This document shows, piece by piece, positions 47,872-58,302 of a DNA stretch of 64,000 nt. Positions within the stretch are counted from its first letter, which is position 1. Each line of letters starts with the position of its first letter. The notes beneath the pieces were generated by a model. That model saw only the letters and a program-made list of their open reading frames with translations, ran no database searches and was not told the origin of the DNA. Source of the stretch: Heliocybe sulcata. Its lineage: Eukaryota; Basidiomycota; Agaricomycetes; Gloeophyllales; Gloeophyllaceae. The translations under genes and the position numbers were made by a program. The stretch covers positions 405,667-469,666 of the forward strand of contig ML213522.1 in assembly GCA_004369045.1 (NCBI GenBank), in the 5' to 3' direction.

Positions 47872-49340
47872 ATGGCGCCAGTCACCAAGGCCAAAGCAGC
47901 GGGAGTCAGCGCCAGCTCTTTCCTGGACTTGAAAGCGGAATTGGCGAAACACGAAGAACAGTCATCCAAGACAAAAGGGCCCAAGAATACACCTCTCTAC
48001 GCCGGTCCTTCCAAGGTATGTCGCCAGTCAGGCACCTTCAATGCAATATCCATGGTAAAATGTACTCTTCGACAGAAACCATCGCCATGGGCGAAGCAGA
48101 ACAAAGGCGTCGAAGGACGCGCGAAGAGGGACATGATCGAGCTCGAGGCGGTCAGTAAACCGACGCTTGAGAAGGCACGGGCGGTACTGGAGCGGAAGGC
48201 CAAGATCTACGAGAAACTCAGAAAGGGGAAGTCTGCAGGGCTTAGTGACAAGCAGTTTGATGCACTCTTGGTGGATGTGAGCCGTGCTTGTGATCCCTAG
48301 TCGTAACCGATATATTCGTGCTGACCTGCTTCTGCTCCTAGTTTGACCAAGACGTATCAAGCACACGCCCTTACGACTCAGATTCTGACGATGTTGATGA
48401 GTCGCTGGATGTACCAAAACCGCCATCAAGAGAGGATGATGACGACCCCGTCGTGGAGTATGAGGACGAGTTTGGGCGAATACGAACAGCGAAGAAGTCA
48501 GAAGTACCTCGTCATCTCGCACCCCCGGAGCCGAGTGCTATCGATGCACTACTTGGTGACGAGTGCGTGACCACCTTTCTCCTCTCAAGTCGTAACTAAA
48601 GAGTTGGCTGTCTTGCAGTTCGGACATTATATGTGAGTACATCAAGCTCTATATCACAGATTCGCATCTTATATGCATCGCTACAACTAGACAACCCTAT
48701 CAACCACCTCCCTATCTACGAGCCCTCCCAAGAACGCATCGCCCAAATAGAATCTACCCTCTCGGAAGAATCCAACCCGCTCAACATCCACTACGACGCC
48801 TCAGCAGAAGTGCGTGCCAAGGGCGCCGCGTTTTATCAGTTCTCTGGCGACGAGGAAACGCGGCAGCGCCAGATGGACGAGCTCCGGCAGGCGCGCGACG
48901 AGACCGCGCGGGTGCGTAGGGAGGCGGGCGCTGTGGACGTCCCCGCGGGCGAGGTCGAGGGCATGCGTGAGGTCGAGGGTGGCAGGAGCCGCGCGATGGA
49001 GAAGAGGAAGCGGGAGATTGAGGAGCGGAGGAAAGCCGTGGAAGCGAAGAGGAGGAAGGTGAAGGGTGGAGCCGCGGACATCGGCGTTCAGGAGGGTGCG
49101 GCCTCCGTCGTGCTCAGTATGGGCGACGCTGCGGGTTCGGATTCGCCTCCCCCGAAAGCGCATGTATCCATGGCGGTGCAAGAAAGCGATCCTTTCGCAG
49201 CTGTGGAAGCATATTACGTGTCTCCACGGAGGAAGGGGAAGGGCGAAGGGATGCCGAAACCAGAATCAGCTGCTCCTGTCAATCCCGCCGACGACTTCCT
49301 CGCGCAACTGGAGATGGACATGCTCAAGCGGAGATTATAG
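47872..49340 (+). CDS. CCDC174-like nuclear coiled-coil protein
   Basis: CCDC174 proteins are nuclear and associate with RNA-processing factors including the exon-junction complex. Exons 47872-48015, 48076-48276, 48342-48562, a 14-nt exon 48619-48632, and 48691-49340 add to exactly 410 codons. Motifs in order: SASSFLDLKAELAKHEE (N-terminal family signature), KPSPWAKQNKGVEGRAKRD, LEKARAVLERKAKIYEKLRKG, an acidic DSDSDDVDE tract, EYEDEFGRIRTAKKSEVP (the family's D-x-x-GR-R segment), and GAAFYQFSGDEETRQRQMDELRQARDET. A basic coiled coil (about 48990-49065) with KRKREIEERRK follows. The C-terminus ends LAQLEMDMLKRRL. The 14-nt exon is needed to keep frame between LLGD and YNPINHLPIYEP. A partial copy of its 3' end lies at 24136-24348. 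The broken mucin copy begins about 180 bp downstream. Confidence 0.86.
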
Positions 49341-49519
49341 TGCGCACTGCCCTCTGCTCTTGAGCCTGTTTCAAGTTGGGCGCTGTGCCACATGTAGGAA
49401 AAGGGATATTACACTAGTTCCCACTCCACACCCCTACTCAACGCAAGCAGTAACAACTGGGCCCCATAGGCGTACCAAGCACACGCAGGTGCATGTGCCC
49501 TTGAATCGCTCACCATGTT

Positions 49520-50355
49520 TGAGCTGTATGTATTACCTCTCCTCCCGATCGACACTGCGACTTCAGTCTTTGCCGACCGAGCCGTACCTATCCCTCCTCA
49601 CCTGCGCAAGGTGCCAGAGTTGAATACGCTGGTTTTTGTCCCGCTTTCTGCGGATGTCAAGACTATTCCTATCTTACCTCCTCTCATGCCCACTGATTCT
49701 GAAACTCGAATCCTCGCGTCTCCTTCCAGGGACAGCAACCGCGCCAATCCTACGACCTCCTAAACGCATAGAACCCGAGACGCCGACCCTTGTGCTTCCT
49801 ACAGTCCCAGGAGCCAGAGACACCAGTGCTCGCTCCGCCTTCTTTGGTCGAGAATGTGTTTGCGACGCTCACACCTCCTGAAGACGTTACTGTCGTGGAG
49901 AGGGGACGAGGACGGTATCAAGTCCTTCAGCGTCCGTGTTTGCTACGGCCATTCTCATGCCGCCGGGGGCGGGGACGAGCGTCCCGACACTGTCTTCCCC
50001 AGCATCTTCAGTGACGGAGACATCTACTACTCCGCCGCCATTCTCCCTAAGCTCCCATCATCCCGCCGCCACTGGAGGATGCCTCCGTTCTTACGCCTCC
50101 TCCCGTAGCAGGAACGTTGTTTCCGACCTTGCCGATACCCGCAATGCCAGAACCCAGGGACAATTCCAACACAACTGTGCTTACGCTGTTAGTTATCGGA
50201 GAGAGCCCTGCTACGCCGTCGCCTCCGTCGATCATCTCAGCAGGACCGGGAACTCCAGTCCTCCATCCTCCCTCCATCGTTATCCCACCCCTCATGCCCT
50301 CGCTGCCCGACCGAGAACTGATCAAGCGCGAGCCTTGCGAGACGAGTATTTAGGT
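49520..50355 (+). pseudogene. Decayed inverted copy of the mucin-like gene
   Basis: Pieces of the 3' half of the gene at 6799-9210 appear in order but in shifting frames. VPLSADVKTIPILPPLMPTDSETR lies near 49635-49715. APPSLVENVFATLTPPED lies near 49820. GTSVPTLSSPAS lies near 49970, LEDASVLTPPP near 50080, PTLPIPAMPE near 50120 and SIISAGPGTPVLHPPS near 50240. It ends with the same tail as the parent, REPCETSI and stop at 50353. At least three frameshifts separate these blocks, the Thr/Val-rich block before the tail is deleted, and the signal peptide and N-terminal domain are absent. Confidence 0.85.
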
Positions 50356-50740
50356 GAGTCACGGTGCCCAGTCTCTTTTCTGAGAAGGAAGAGACTGATA
50401 TCGGCAATCTTCCGCAGTAGGATTGATGAGCAACAGGTTGTACGGGGTTCCCGATCGACATCCTCGGGTGAGATAAGTTCACTGGATGGCAGGTCCATCT
50501 TGCATATGTGGCCAACACCTCTCTCAGAATGTGCATACCCTTTTACGATCGTAACTGGTTGGGATAATGCGAGATGTGCTTGAGAAACTTCAAGGCCTCC
50601 GAGACTTTCGTTCATGAGAGGTTGCGTGCGGTATTAGCCACAGACCAGCGCAAATGCCCTTGCTCTGCGGGGTTTTCTGGGACACATAATGTTTTTCCCA
50701 TTAACGGTCAATGATCGACAGTGCCACAGTAGCCACGAAA
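49520..50740 (+). repeat. Second copy of inverted inter-locus duplication
   Basis: This matches 6396-8230 on the opposite strand, including non-coding sequence downstream of the mucin stop codon: the block at 50635-50735 pairs with 6410-6510. The duplication therefore happened at the DNA level rather than through an mRNA. Confidence 0.85.
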
Positions 50741-51623
50741 TATAGGATGGAAGTCCTTATAAGCTTCGGGACAACCTTACCATTTGAATAGGCCTGTAGA
50801 AACTGCCGATTAACCTAAGCCGACAGCGTCGGCTATCTGTCCGACTTGCTTGCCCCTACGCTTTCGGCGATCCTTGCGATTGAAGGCACTCTTGACTACG
50901 AGGATCCAGGATTGCTGCAATTAAAATTGTTTGGAGTTAGCGCCATGCAACATCCGGGCGACGAGCCCCCAATTGATGGCCCTATTATAATCCTTATCGC
51001 TACTTTGGATCCATCCCTTAATTACTCGTTACTTTGTCGCTGCAAGACTCTCTATGTACGCTGGCCCACAGCTCCTTCTGCTGAATGGACGAACTTGGGC
51101 CTTCTCAGTCTCGACAGAGCTTGCATACAAGTTGTGGCTGCGTTGTCCCTTCACTTCCACGCAGTGTATCTGGCAGATACAGGTGTGTCCCTCCCATGGA
51201 TGCTTCTCAAGTCCTATCTTGATCATCCATAAGTGACGCTCTTGCGCTTGTTCATGATGTACATGAAGCCCATAAGAAGGAAGGCTCATTCTCTGAGTCT
51301 ACTGTCCGAGGATGTCAGCTTTACAAACTCCTCGTAGGCAGCCGTATCCGTCCAGTCATCCTAAGGCTCCGTCCGGATGAAATCCACAAGCAGAATAAAG
51401 GTCGGCCGCCGCCGTCTTATAATGGGCTACGGTGACTTGAATACTTATCGAGGATGAATATCAAAGTAGCGCCTCCGGAATTCCCATAATTTTCTTAGGT
51501 TGCCACCAGCCAGGCGCTGCCAGTAGAAGAGTCTGAAGTAAAATCTAGCATGGAAATAGTGGTAAATATTGAAGTAGCGTACTGTGTAGGGACAATATTC
51601 TCGCTCACCCGAGCACCTTTGAA
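50741..51623. other. Intergenic
   Basis: No gene recognised. A plus-strand open frame at 50846-51232 has no motif I know and no supporting splice context. Confidence 0.4.
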
Positions 51624-51899
51624 TCAACCTCCGGACACGGGCGGAATCACTGCCACTTCCTCACCTCCCTTCAAGAATACAGTCTCAACATCTTCCACCA
51701 TCTCCGCGTCCACACTCCACTGGCATGTCCTCAGTATCGCCTCCAGTCCGCTCTGTGGATGCCTCTCGACTAGCAACGTAGATAAGGAGGACAACGGCTG
51801 GGGTTCTGCAGAGGGCAGCTGGAGACGCTCGAATGTGAGTTTCGTTGCCGTAGACGCTCCTGCAAAGTATAGAATGGTGATTTCGGGGCCTGTGCTCAT
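51624..51899 (-). CDS. MOCS2A: Molybdopterin synthase small (sulfur-carrier) subunit, MOCS2A/MoaD
   Basis: A ubiquitin-fold protein whose C-terminal Gly-Gly is thiocarboxylated and donates sulfur to precursor Z (cyclic pyranopterin monophosphate) in molybdenum cofactor synthesis. The 91-residue product starts ITILYFAGASTATKL (first beta strand) and ends EEVAVIPPVSGG at the stop, exactly the family's tail and length. The start at 51899 is favoured over an upstream in-frame ATG at 52004 because the conserved strand begins six residues after it. Mo-cofactor serves nitrate reductase and sulfite oxidase. The gene is divergent from the Zn2Cys6 regulator, with 333 bp between start codons. Confidence 0.92.
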   Translation of the reverse strand: MSTGPEITILYFAGASTATKLTFERLQLPSAEPQPLSSLSTLLVERHPQSGLEAILRTCQWSVDAEMVEDVETVFLKGGEEVAVIPPVSGG

Positions 51900-52232
51900 T
51901 GTGGTGAGTGTAGACGGGTGGTGGAACGAGGTCGATGGAGATGGGATTCCGAATATTGGGGCACGTGAGATGCATCGCCACAAAATGCATACTAGGCTAG
52001 ACATTCCCAGGATAAATAACTCATTTGTCGTATGTCAAACTATGACGCCCGGGCCAACACTGGCCGCGACTCGTCATGCTGTGCACCTAAAGGAGCATTC
52101 CTTGATCATAGCCTCGGACCATGCAAGTATCGATTCGATAGCGTCAGCTAAGTTAGTTCGCAGCGTGGAAAGCTGGCCTGCAGTACTTTACCCTTTCCTC
52201 ACTACCTGTCTAACAACAGTTGCCGTGCAGTC

Positions 52233-55200
52233 ATGAGTGAGCTCCCACAGGACACTAACCTATCCGACGGGTCCAGCGGCAAGAGAAGAAGTGCTCGAGG
52301 TGTGCAGCTCGTATGAACGACCGCAATGAATTCTCACTTCGAGAGGCGTGAATATAGCTTGCGACTCTTGTCGCAGAGCGAAGATCCGATGCCATCGTTC
52401 CTCAGACGATGCATCATGTCAAGCATGCGAGCAAGCGGGCATGGGTGAGCTCTAAGGCTCTATATCGCTATGAGTTGTCTGACCTTGCCCTAGAATGCTC
52501 GTTTTCAGGTACGTTTCGAGTTGCAAGTCGTCCGACAGCCCTGGACGCCGACACGTTCTTGAAAGGTCCCGCATTCAAACGTGGTCCACCCAAAGGATAT
52601 CTCCAGGCTGTTGAGCAGAGATGGTATCGCTGCGAAGCTATTCTAGCGGTGATAATGTCTTCGTCAAATCGCTCGGCGCAGAACCTCGTATGGATGCTAG
52701 AGCAGGACGGCTTGACCCGCGAAACTCTGCACCAAGTCAACACTGGTCCTTTCGTAAGTTTCACATGACCTTGTCGGCAGAATCCTCACTGATGTTGCTC
52801 AGGGAGCCGCCGCCCGGTCGGCTAGTTGGTCAGGAGATGGTATGGACTTGATATACAACTATCATGGCTATACTGACAGGAGTGGAAGTGAGCGTCGTCC
52901 AGAGAAGCAATACAGAGCTTCGAGGGAAACGGTGTCAAATGAGAGTGAGTGTATGATGTGAGTACGACATGTTTGAGAGACTGAGTTATATCCACCCAGC
53001 ACCGGTGATGTCGATGAAGCAAATAATGCTGTGGGAAGATCGGCTTTCCTCCATACTCACTGCCGAACCTCCGCAAAGTGCTTCCGAGTTTTCGTCGCCG
53101 TCCTCGGCGCAGTTTCCAATGTACATGCCATCTGGTATCCACACGCCGCTGACACTCGACATGTCCCAGCTTCATGCAATGAATATATCTGGTTGGCGCT
53201 ACTTTCTCCCCCCTTGATTGCGCATTATCTTACAGAATTTGCGACTTAGAGGAAGTTGGGCTGACTCGTGGAGGTGGCCTTGGGGAGACCACTGACGGAA
53301 TGGGTCATATTTCGATGGATGAGAATCAAGAGGTGACTTCGGTTTCGCCATCCAATGACCATAACGAAGCTAATTAACCATGGTCAATAGCTTCGTTATC
53401 ACAGCAACGCCAGTGGCTACCCTCTTTTAAACTCTCAGGCTCGATTCGACGGTCGAAACGAAGGGGGAATATGGTATGCCTTTCACCTTTGGGGCCGATA
53501 GCCGGAGTATCCATTTTTCATAGGAAATTCCCCATGGCCAGAGCGTGGCCTGCGGCTCCGAAACAATCGTACAGCTATCCAAAAGAAGATGATATCACGC
53601 CTCAGATGCCCCCTCGCGAGGAACAAGAACGCCTGATCAAAGCGTACTTCACTTACTTCCATCCGTCTTTCCCAGTGATCCACAAGGCAGAATTCCTGGA
53701 ACAGTTTAGAAATAGGTGTGCTCTACACGTCCGTTAATGTTGATTCGATTTTTAATAACGCTGTCTCTAGCTTAACTGGGTCCCTATGTTCACCCTGTCA
53801 CCGTTGCCTCAGTAGGCTGATCCTTGTCTGATGAAGGTCCCTTCCGCATGCGGATAAACCGCAGCCGCTATCAAAATTGCTGCTCTTCTCCATGCTGGCT
53901 GTCGCGGGAAGATACTGCGCTTCTAAGGAGCCTCCTCCACCAGAAGGCGTTATGCTGGAAATGGGTTGCGACTTTGCGGCTACGGCTCGCGATATGCTTA
54001 GTGCGCACTTTTTTTTTTTAGAATGATGTCTTTTGATACCATCCCATCCCCGACAGCGAAGATTATGCATCACAGTCATCCCACTACGTGCCAGTCTCTA
54101 TTGATCCTGGGTGTGCGAGAATTTGCAATAGGTGTCCATCCTTAGTATTGGTTGTGTTGGCTGTGAGGCTCATTATGAGTCGTCAGGTTCTACCGAGGAA
54201 GGCTGGCTACTCACTGGTAAGCTGATTGATTTTTCGGTTTACAGTCACAGGTATACTGACCTTGTGAAGGCATGGCGATTCGTATGGTATGTTCTACGCA
54301 GGATACCGGCCTGGAATGGGGATAACGAAACAATGCAGGCTTTTGATCTAGGATAAGTACGTCTTCTCGGACAGTGGCAAGGAGACGAGGCGAGCTATAT
54401 GGTGGTGCCTTTGCATCGCGGATAGGTGCGATACTTCAGTGTCTGTTCCGCCCAAAGCGTTTAACTCGGAAATTAGGCATATGAGCGCTTTTCTAGGTAT
54501 GTCGGGCCTTCTCGTGAACGATTGGGCAGCTGTAACTCTAACTCCGAGTAGGACGACCTGTTTCGATTCATGAAGCGGACTTCGAGGTTTCGCTGCCGAG
54601 CTCGAATGTTAGCTCTTGCTGCGTGAAGTCACGTCCACATTTTGAGCTATCACTGTAGCAGGGTGATGCAGGCAACCTATGGCAACCGCTCAATGGCGAT
54701 CCGCCTGCCAGCAACTTCACCCCCGTACCAGGGCACTTCGACAGTTGCTTTATCTTCTCGTCCAGCTTGGGTACGTCCACTTCCCTTGTACCTAGATCGA
54801 CAATCGACATATGTGTGATCTAGCCGCAATTGTGGCTGATATCATCAGCGTTATGTATCCCATCAAAGTCAAATCACCCCTGTTGCCGGAAACATGGAAT
54901 GTTATGGTGAATACCTTGCATCAATGGTACTCGAGCCTTCCGCTTGGCCTACAGTACTCCTCCTCTGCGGCGTTATCCAATGCACCGCCCCATGTGGTAA
55001 CCCTGCACGTCAACTACTGGTATGCCATGTTAATGGTGCACCGCGCCTTGTAAGTTGTCGAGCGCAATGCCATGTACGCGACTAATACCCTGTGATTTCG
55101 ACAGACTGCCCAAGATGGAACGGTGGGCGTCCGTCGTTTCGCAGACTAGCCTATTTACTAACACTCTCCCCTTCATGCAGTTCTACGACCAGCGTGAGGG

Positions 55201-56245
55201 CTCAGTTGCTGACACGGGACAGTATGCAGAATTTTGAGGCGTGTCACGCCGCCGCCATCAGACTAAGCGATATTGGTTTGTCTCACAGCCTATCAATCCG
55301 TGAGGTCGCTCAAAGTTCTCGCAGTTGATTGTTGCCGAGAGAAGGGGACTTTGCAATACAGCTCGCCTTTCATGCATAACTACGTGCTGAACGCTGGGTT
55401 AGTGTAGTTCCTCTCTTGGAAATAGTTTGGGCTGCTGACGCTGGACCCACCTTGCAGCATTGTCCATGTCTTGATTCGTATGTGACTTCCATGATCATAG
55501 GATCAAGAGTCTAAATCTTAGATCACGATAGTGAGCGTCGGACTCAAGAGCGAACCGGCTATGCGTGGATTGGTGCAATGTCTGGATGCCCTACGGGCCC
55601 TAGAGGTAGGACGGTCTCTATCCCATCTATAACCTCACGATGATGGAGCTGATGCGACCTCAATAGTTATTCTGGCCCGGTGCTGCACTCGCCTCCTCTC
55701 TGCTGAGGGGCATAAGGCTCAGTCTCTTAGGCGATAGCCTTCCTTGGTCCCCCTCAGCCCCCACCTCGGGACCTAGCAATGTGGGCATGCCAGAGGCCAT
55801 GCGCCAGCACTCCGGGGGCGGTCTATATGGGCTAGAAGGGAGCGCAGAAGACCCGTCTGCGGTGATGTACGAGCACAATCCGCACTGGTACGAAAGCGAC
55901 CTGATGGGCCAGACGCTGGCCATGGGCGGTGACCTCGGGCCTCTCGCCTATGGACCTATCGCCGATGGACCTAATCTTCAATACGATTTCGAATACTGCC
56001 ATTATCCAGCGCAACCGCAGCCAGATCAGTCTGGGGGCGGCACGATGTCGGCGTCCGGGTCAGACCTCGGTACACCTGCGGCCCCTCCTTTCTCGATGCA
56101 TAACCTACACCAACTGCCGCTTTGGAACGCCGAGAGCATAGTGGGGGGTGTGCACGCCCCTCCTATCCCTCCTATGAGCGGAGGCGGAGGAACGAGCCGC
56201 TATAGCGATCATCTCGGTGACCCTCGGTTCGGGAGCATGGGATGA
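52233..56245 (+). CDS. Zn2Cys6 fungal-specific transcription factor
   Basis: A nuclear regulator. ATG 52233 (MSELPQDTNL) leads through an intron into CDSCRRAKIRCHRSSDDASC-QACEQAGMEC, a binuclear zinc cluster with spacing CX2CX6CX8CX2CX6C. The linker GPAFKRGPPKGYLQAVEQRWYRCEAIL (near 52570) follows, as in many xylanolytic-type regulators. The fungal_trans middle domain shows KAYFTYFHPSFPVIHKAEF (near 53640), TTCQSLLILGVREFAIG (near 54095), GMAIRM (near 54270), SDSGKETRRAIWWCLCIADR, GRPVSIHEADFEVSLPSS (near 54550), GNLWQPLNGDPP and LHVNYWYAMLMVHRAL (near 55010). It then carries LQYSSPFMHNYVLNAG, a Gly/Pro/Ser-rich C-terminus, and stops at 56245. Many introns. The frame around 54330-54370 does not join cleanly (an early stop follows AFDLG), so a frameshift or an unusual splice is possible. 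The target genes are unknown. Confidence 0.75.
53361..53399. repeat. Near-perfect palindrome across a 3' splice site
   Basis: ATAACGAAGCTA (53361-53372) pairs perfectly with TAGCTTCGTTAT (53388-53399); the inner bases around CCATGG continue the pairing with one bulge and one mismatch. The right arm starts with the intron's final TAG, and the next exon begins CTTCGTTATCACAGC. Confidence 0.75.
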
Positions 56246-57900
56246 CCGGCCGTAGGTGCCGGCAGACTCGGAGATGCGGTACGAGAGAGATGGCGCTTGG
56301 TTCTTGGATGAATGGCAGTCTGGGTAAGTGTGTCCGGTGGGCTCGTAGATTTCATCCAGTGATTCAATGCGGCAATGCGACGAATAGGCACGGTTTCTCG
56401 GGGCAATGCCGATCCTGGGCTCCGGCATAGCATGCGCATGACGCGCTACCCAACAGGCCACCGGTCATCGATTCATCCCTTGGCCTACGTAAGTAGGACG
56501 GTCAACCAAGGGTCGCCCGACGGATCCGCAGGGCAAGCAGTCCTGTATTAGCTCGCCTTTCAGGTGACCTTAGAGCATTGCAGGCCTATACAGCGCTGCA
56601 TATTCTTTGACCGACACGGAGCCGCGTCCTGGAAGGAGTGAGTACTTTGCTAACTCGTCTTGCAAGGAGCATGACTCATCGTAAACTTTCCACAAGGTAC
56701 AGTAATTGTAAGGCACAGTCTCGTCCATGATCGCCAAGATCAGTCAGGTATCAGGGAAACGAGAGAAGGTCGCCTGCAAGTAGCTTACTGATGTGGTTTC
56801 CTCGTTCCACAGGGCGAAGGTCTGCAGTACCATAATCGTCAGCAGCTCGGCAGATGAAGGTAGGAGAGAGAGGAGGTAGAGTCAGGCAAAGATGCTGAAG
56901 GGAAGATAACACCGCACTATGCGTTACAGGTCGTTCCGTCCGGCGAACTTGCCGGATACCTGGAAATCCCGGTAGCGCTACCGAGTTCTCGAGGCGAGTG
57001 GCTGCCAAACTGTATCTGCCTACAACGTTAGCCCACCATGCATCATGCATCAAGCTACCACCAAGTCACCGTGGTATCCAGGTAGTCCGCCTGCGGGCTC
57101 GCTGTAGCTTATTCGGCTTTCGTCAGCTGGTAGGGATAGCCATTCTCAGAAACACCGCAGCGTTCCGTCGATGGGTATATATCCCATTGGCAGAGTATGT
57201 TGTTCAAGTTGCGCTATGGGTAGCTCAGTAGATTCACAATCGTAGGCCTCCATTTGGTAGCCCCAGCTCAGTTTCACCGTATACGGTGCAATACATTCAT
57301 GCCAGGGTCATCTGCCTAGCAGCACTACCTTTTGACTGACATCTTTGGCAAACTCTGCGGATAATTGAGTCGCACTGGCAGCAACAATGTCGAAACTAAT
57401 ATTGGGAGCATGACCAGATACGGTTTATGATTGGACATAACGGGAATGTAGTCGGCGCATATGTTAGACGACCACATAAGCAGTGGAGGTCAGGTCTCCA
57501 TTGTATGTCAAAGTCAGGTGGGCTGCATGGCAAGTAAGCTCGCAATCTGCATCTAGAAAACCGGGTAGCATATCCAGAAAAGCCGAAAACCTCTCTAATC
57601 CGGCTTAACTCTAAATCGAGAGGCTACATGCACCGGTGACAGTCTTGAGATGTCCAGACAGAAGTCTGAGGATTGTAAGCTGCGTGACTCTTCAACGTGA
57701 AGGAAAGGACACAGGAAGGGACGGTACCAGTGTTGCTTTTATCGAAGCAAACGAGATGAAGACGGCATAGAGAGAATTTGGGAAAGCATCACGGTAGCAG
57801 AACTCCCGCTCCGAAGGGGTGACATCTGAAGGAGACTTGGGATCAGTCCAAACAGAACGAATCATGAATACACCTGAGAGTAGCGACGCACTCGAACAGC
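56246..57900. other. Intergenic (converging genes)
   Basis: No gene recognised in about 1.65 kb between the transcription factor and uL30m, which converge. No tRNA or transposon was identified. Confidence 0.5.
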
Positions 57901-58302
57901 CTATGGGTATACGCCCATCCTCCGACCGATAACCTTAAACCCTCTCGTCGCCCTCCTCTCCCTCGTCATCTCCTCCTTCGTCCTCACCGCCTCCTCCGGC
58001 ACATTCTGCACCTCCACCAGCTCCTTCACCCTGAGGATCTTGCCAGCAATGTCCGGCCTGTGCGGGTGGAACACGGTCTGGAACCGTCTGTGCAGACCGA
58101 GGGCGACTAGGGTGCCTTGTTTCGCGTGCCCGAGCCCGATGGCTGAGCGCTTCAAGGTGATGCGGTAGTGGGTTGGTGGTTGCGTTGAGGAGGGCGGGGG
58201 AGGGGTGGGTGTAGAGGCGGTAGCGAGGTGCCGCGCTTGGCTTGTCGAGGCGATATTTAGGAATCTTGACTGCCTCAGGGCAGTCGTGATTGGCGAAGCC
58301 AT
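57901..58302 (-). CDS. Mitochondrial large-subunit ribosomal protein uL30m (Mrpl33 type)
   Basis: A single-exon gene of 133 residues. The N-terminal 40 or so residues (MASPITTALRQSRFLN, Arg/Ser/Thr-rich with no acidic residues) look like a mitochondrial presequence. The ribosomal L30 domain follows: THYRITLKRSAIGLGHAKQGTL, LGLHRRFQTVFH, and RVKELVEVQNV. These match L30's first strand, its helix with the conserved Gly-Leu and its last strand. A basic tail ends GRRMGVYP. ATG 58302 was chosen because it sits directly before the presequence; the frame stays open upstream to 58395 but that part has no targeting character. Confidence 0.88.
   Translation of the reverse strand: MASPITTALRQSRFLNIASTSQARHLATASTPTPPPPSSTQPPTHYRITLKRSAIGLGHAKQGTLVALGLHRRFQTVFHPHRPDIAGKILRVKELVEVQNVPEEAVRTKEEMTRERRATRGFKVIGRRMGVYP

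Noticed and set aside
48801-49181. Minus-strand His/Leu-rich frame inside the CCDC174-like gene
   Set aside because: Antisense of the coiled-coil codons; no independent support.
51550-52236. Plus-strand 228-codon frame overlapping MOCS2A
   Set aside because: The minus strand encodes an unmistakable MoaD-type protein ending in Gly-Gly; the plus frame has no motif.
57180-57290. tRNA-like GGTAGCTCAGTAG string
   Set aside because: No acceptor or T-arm pairing could be found around it.
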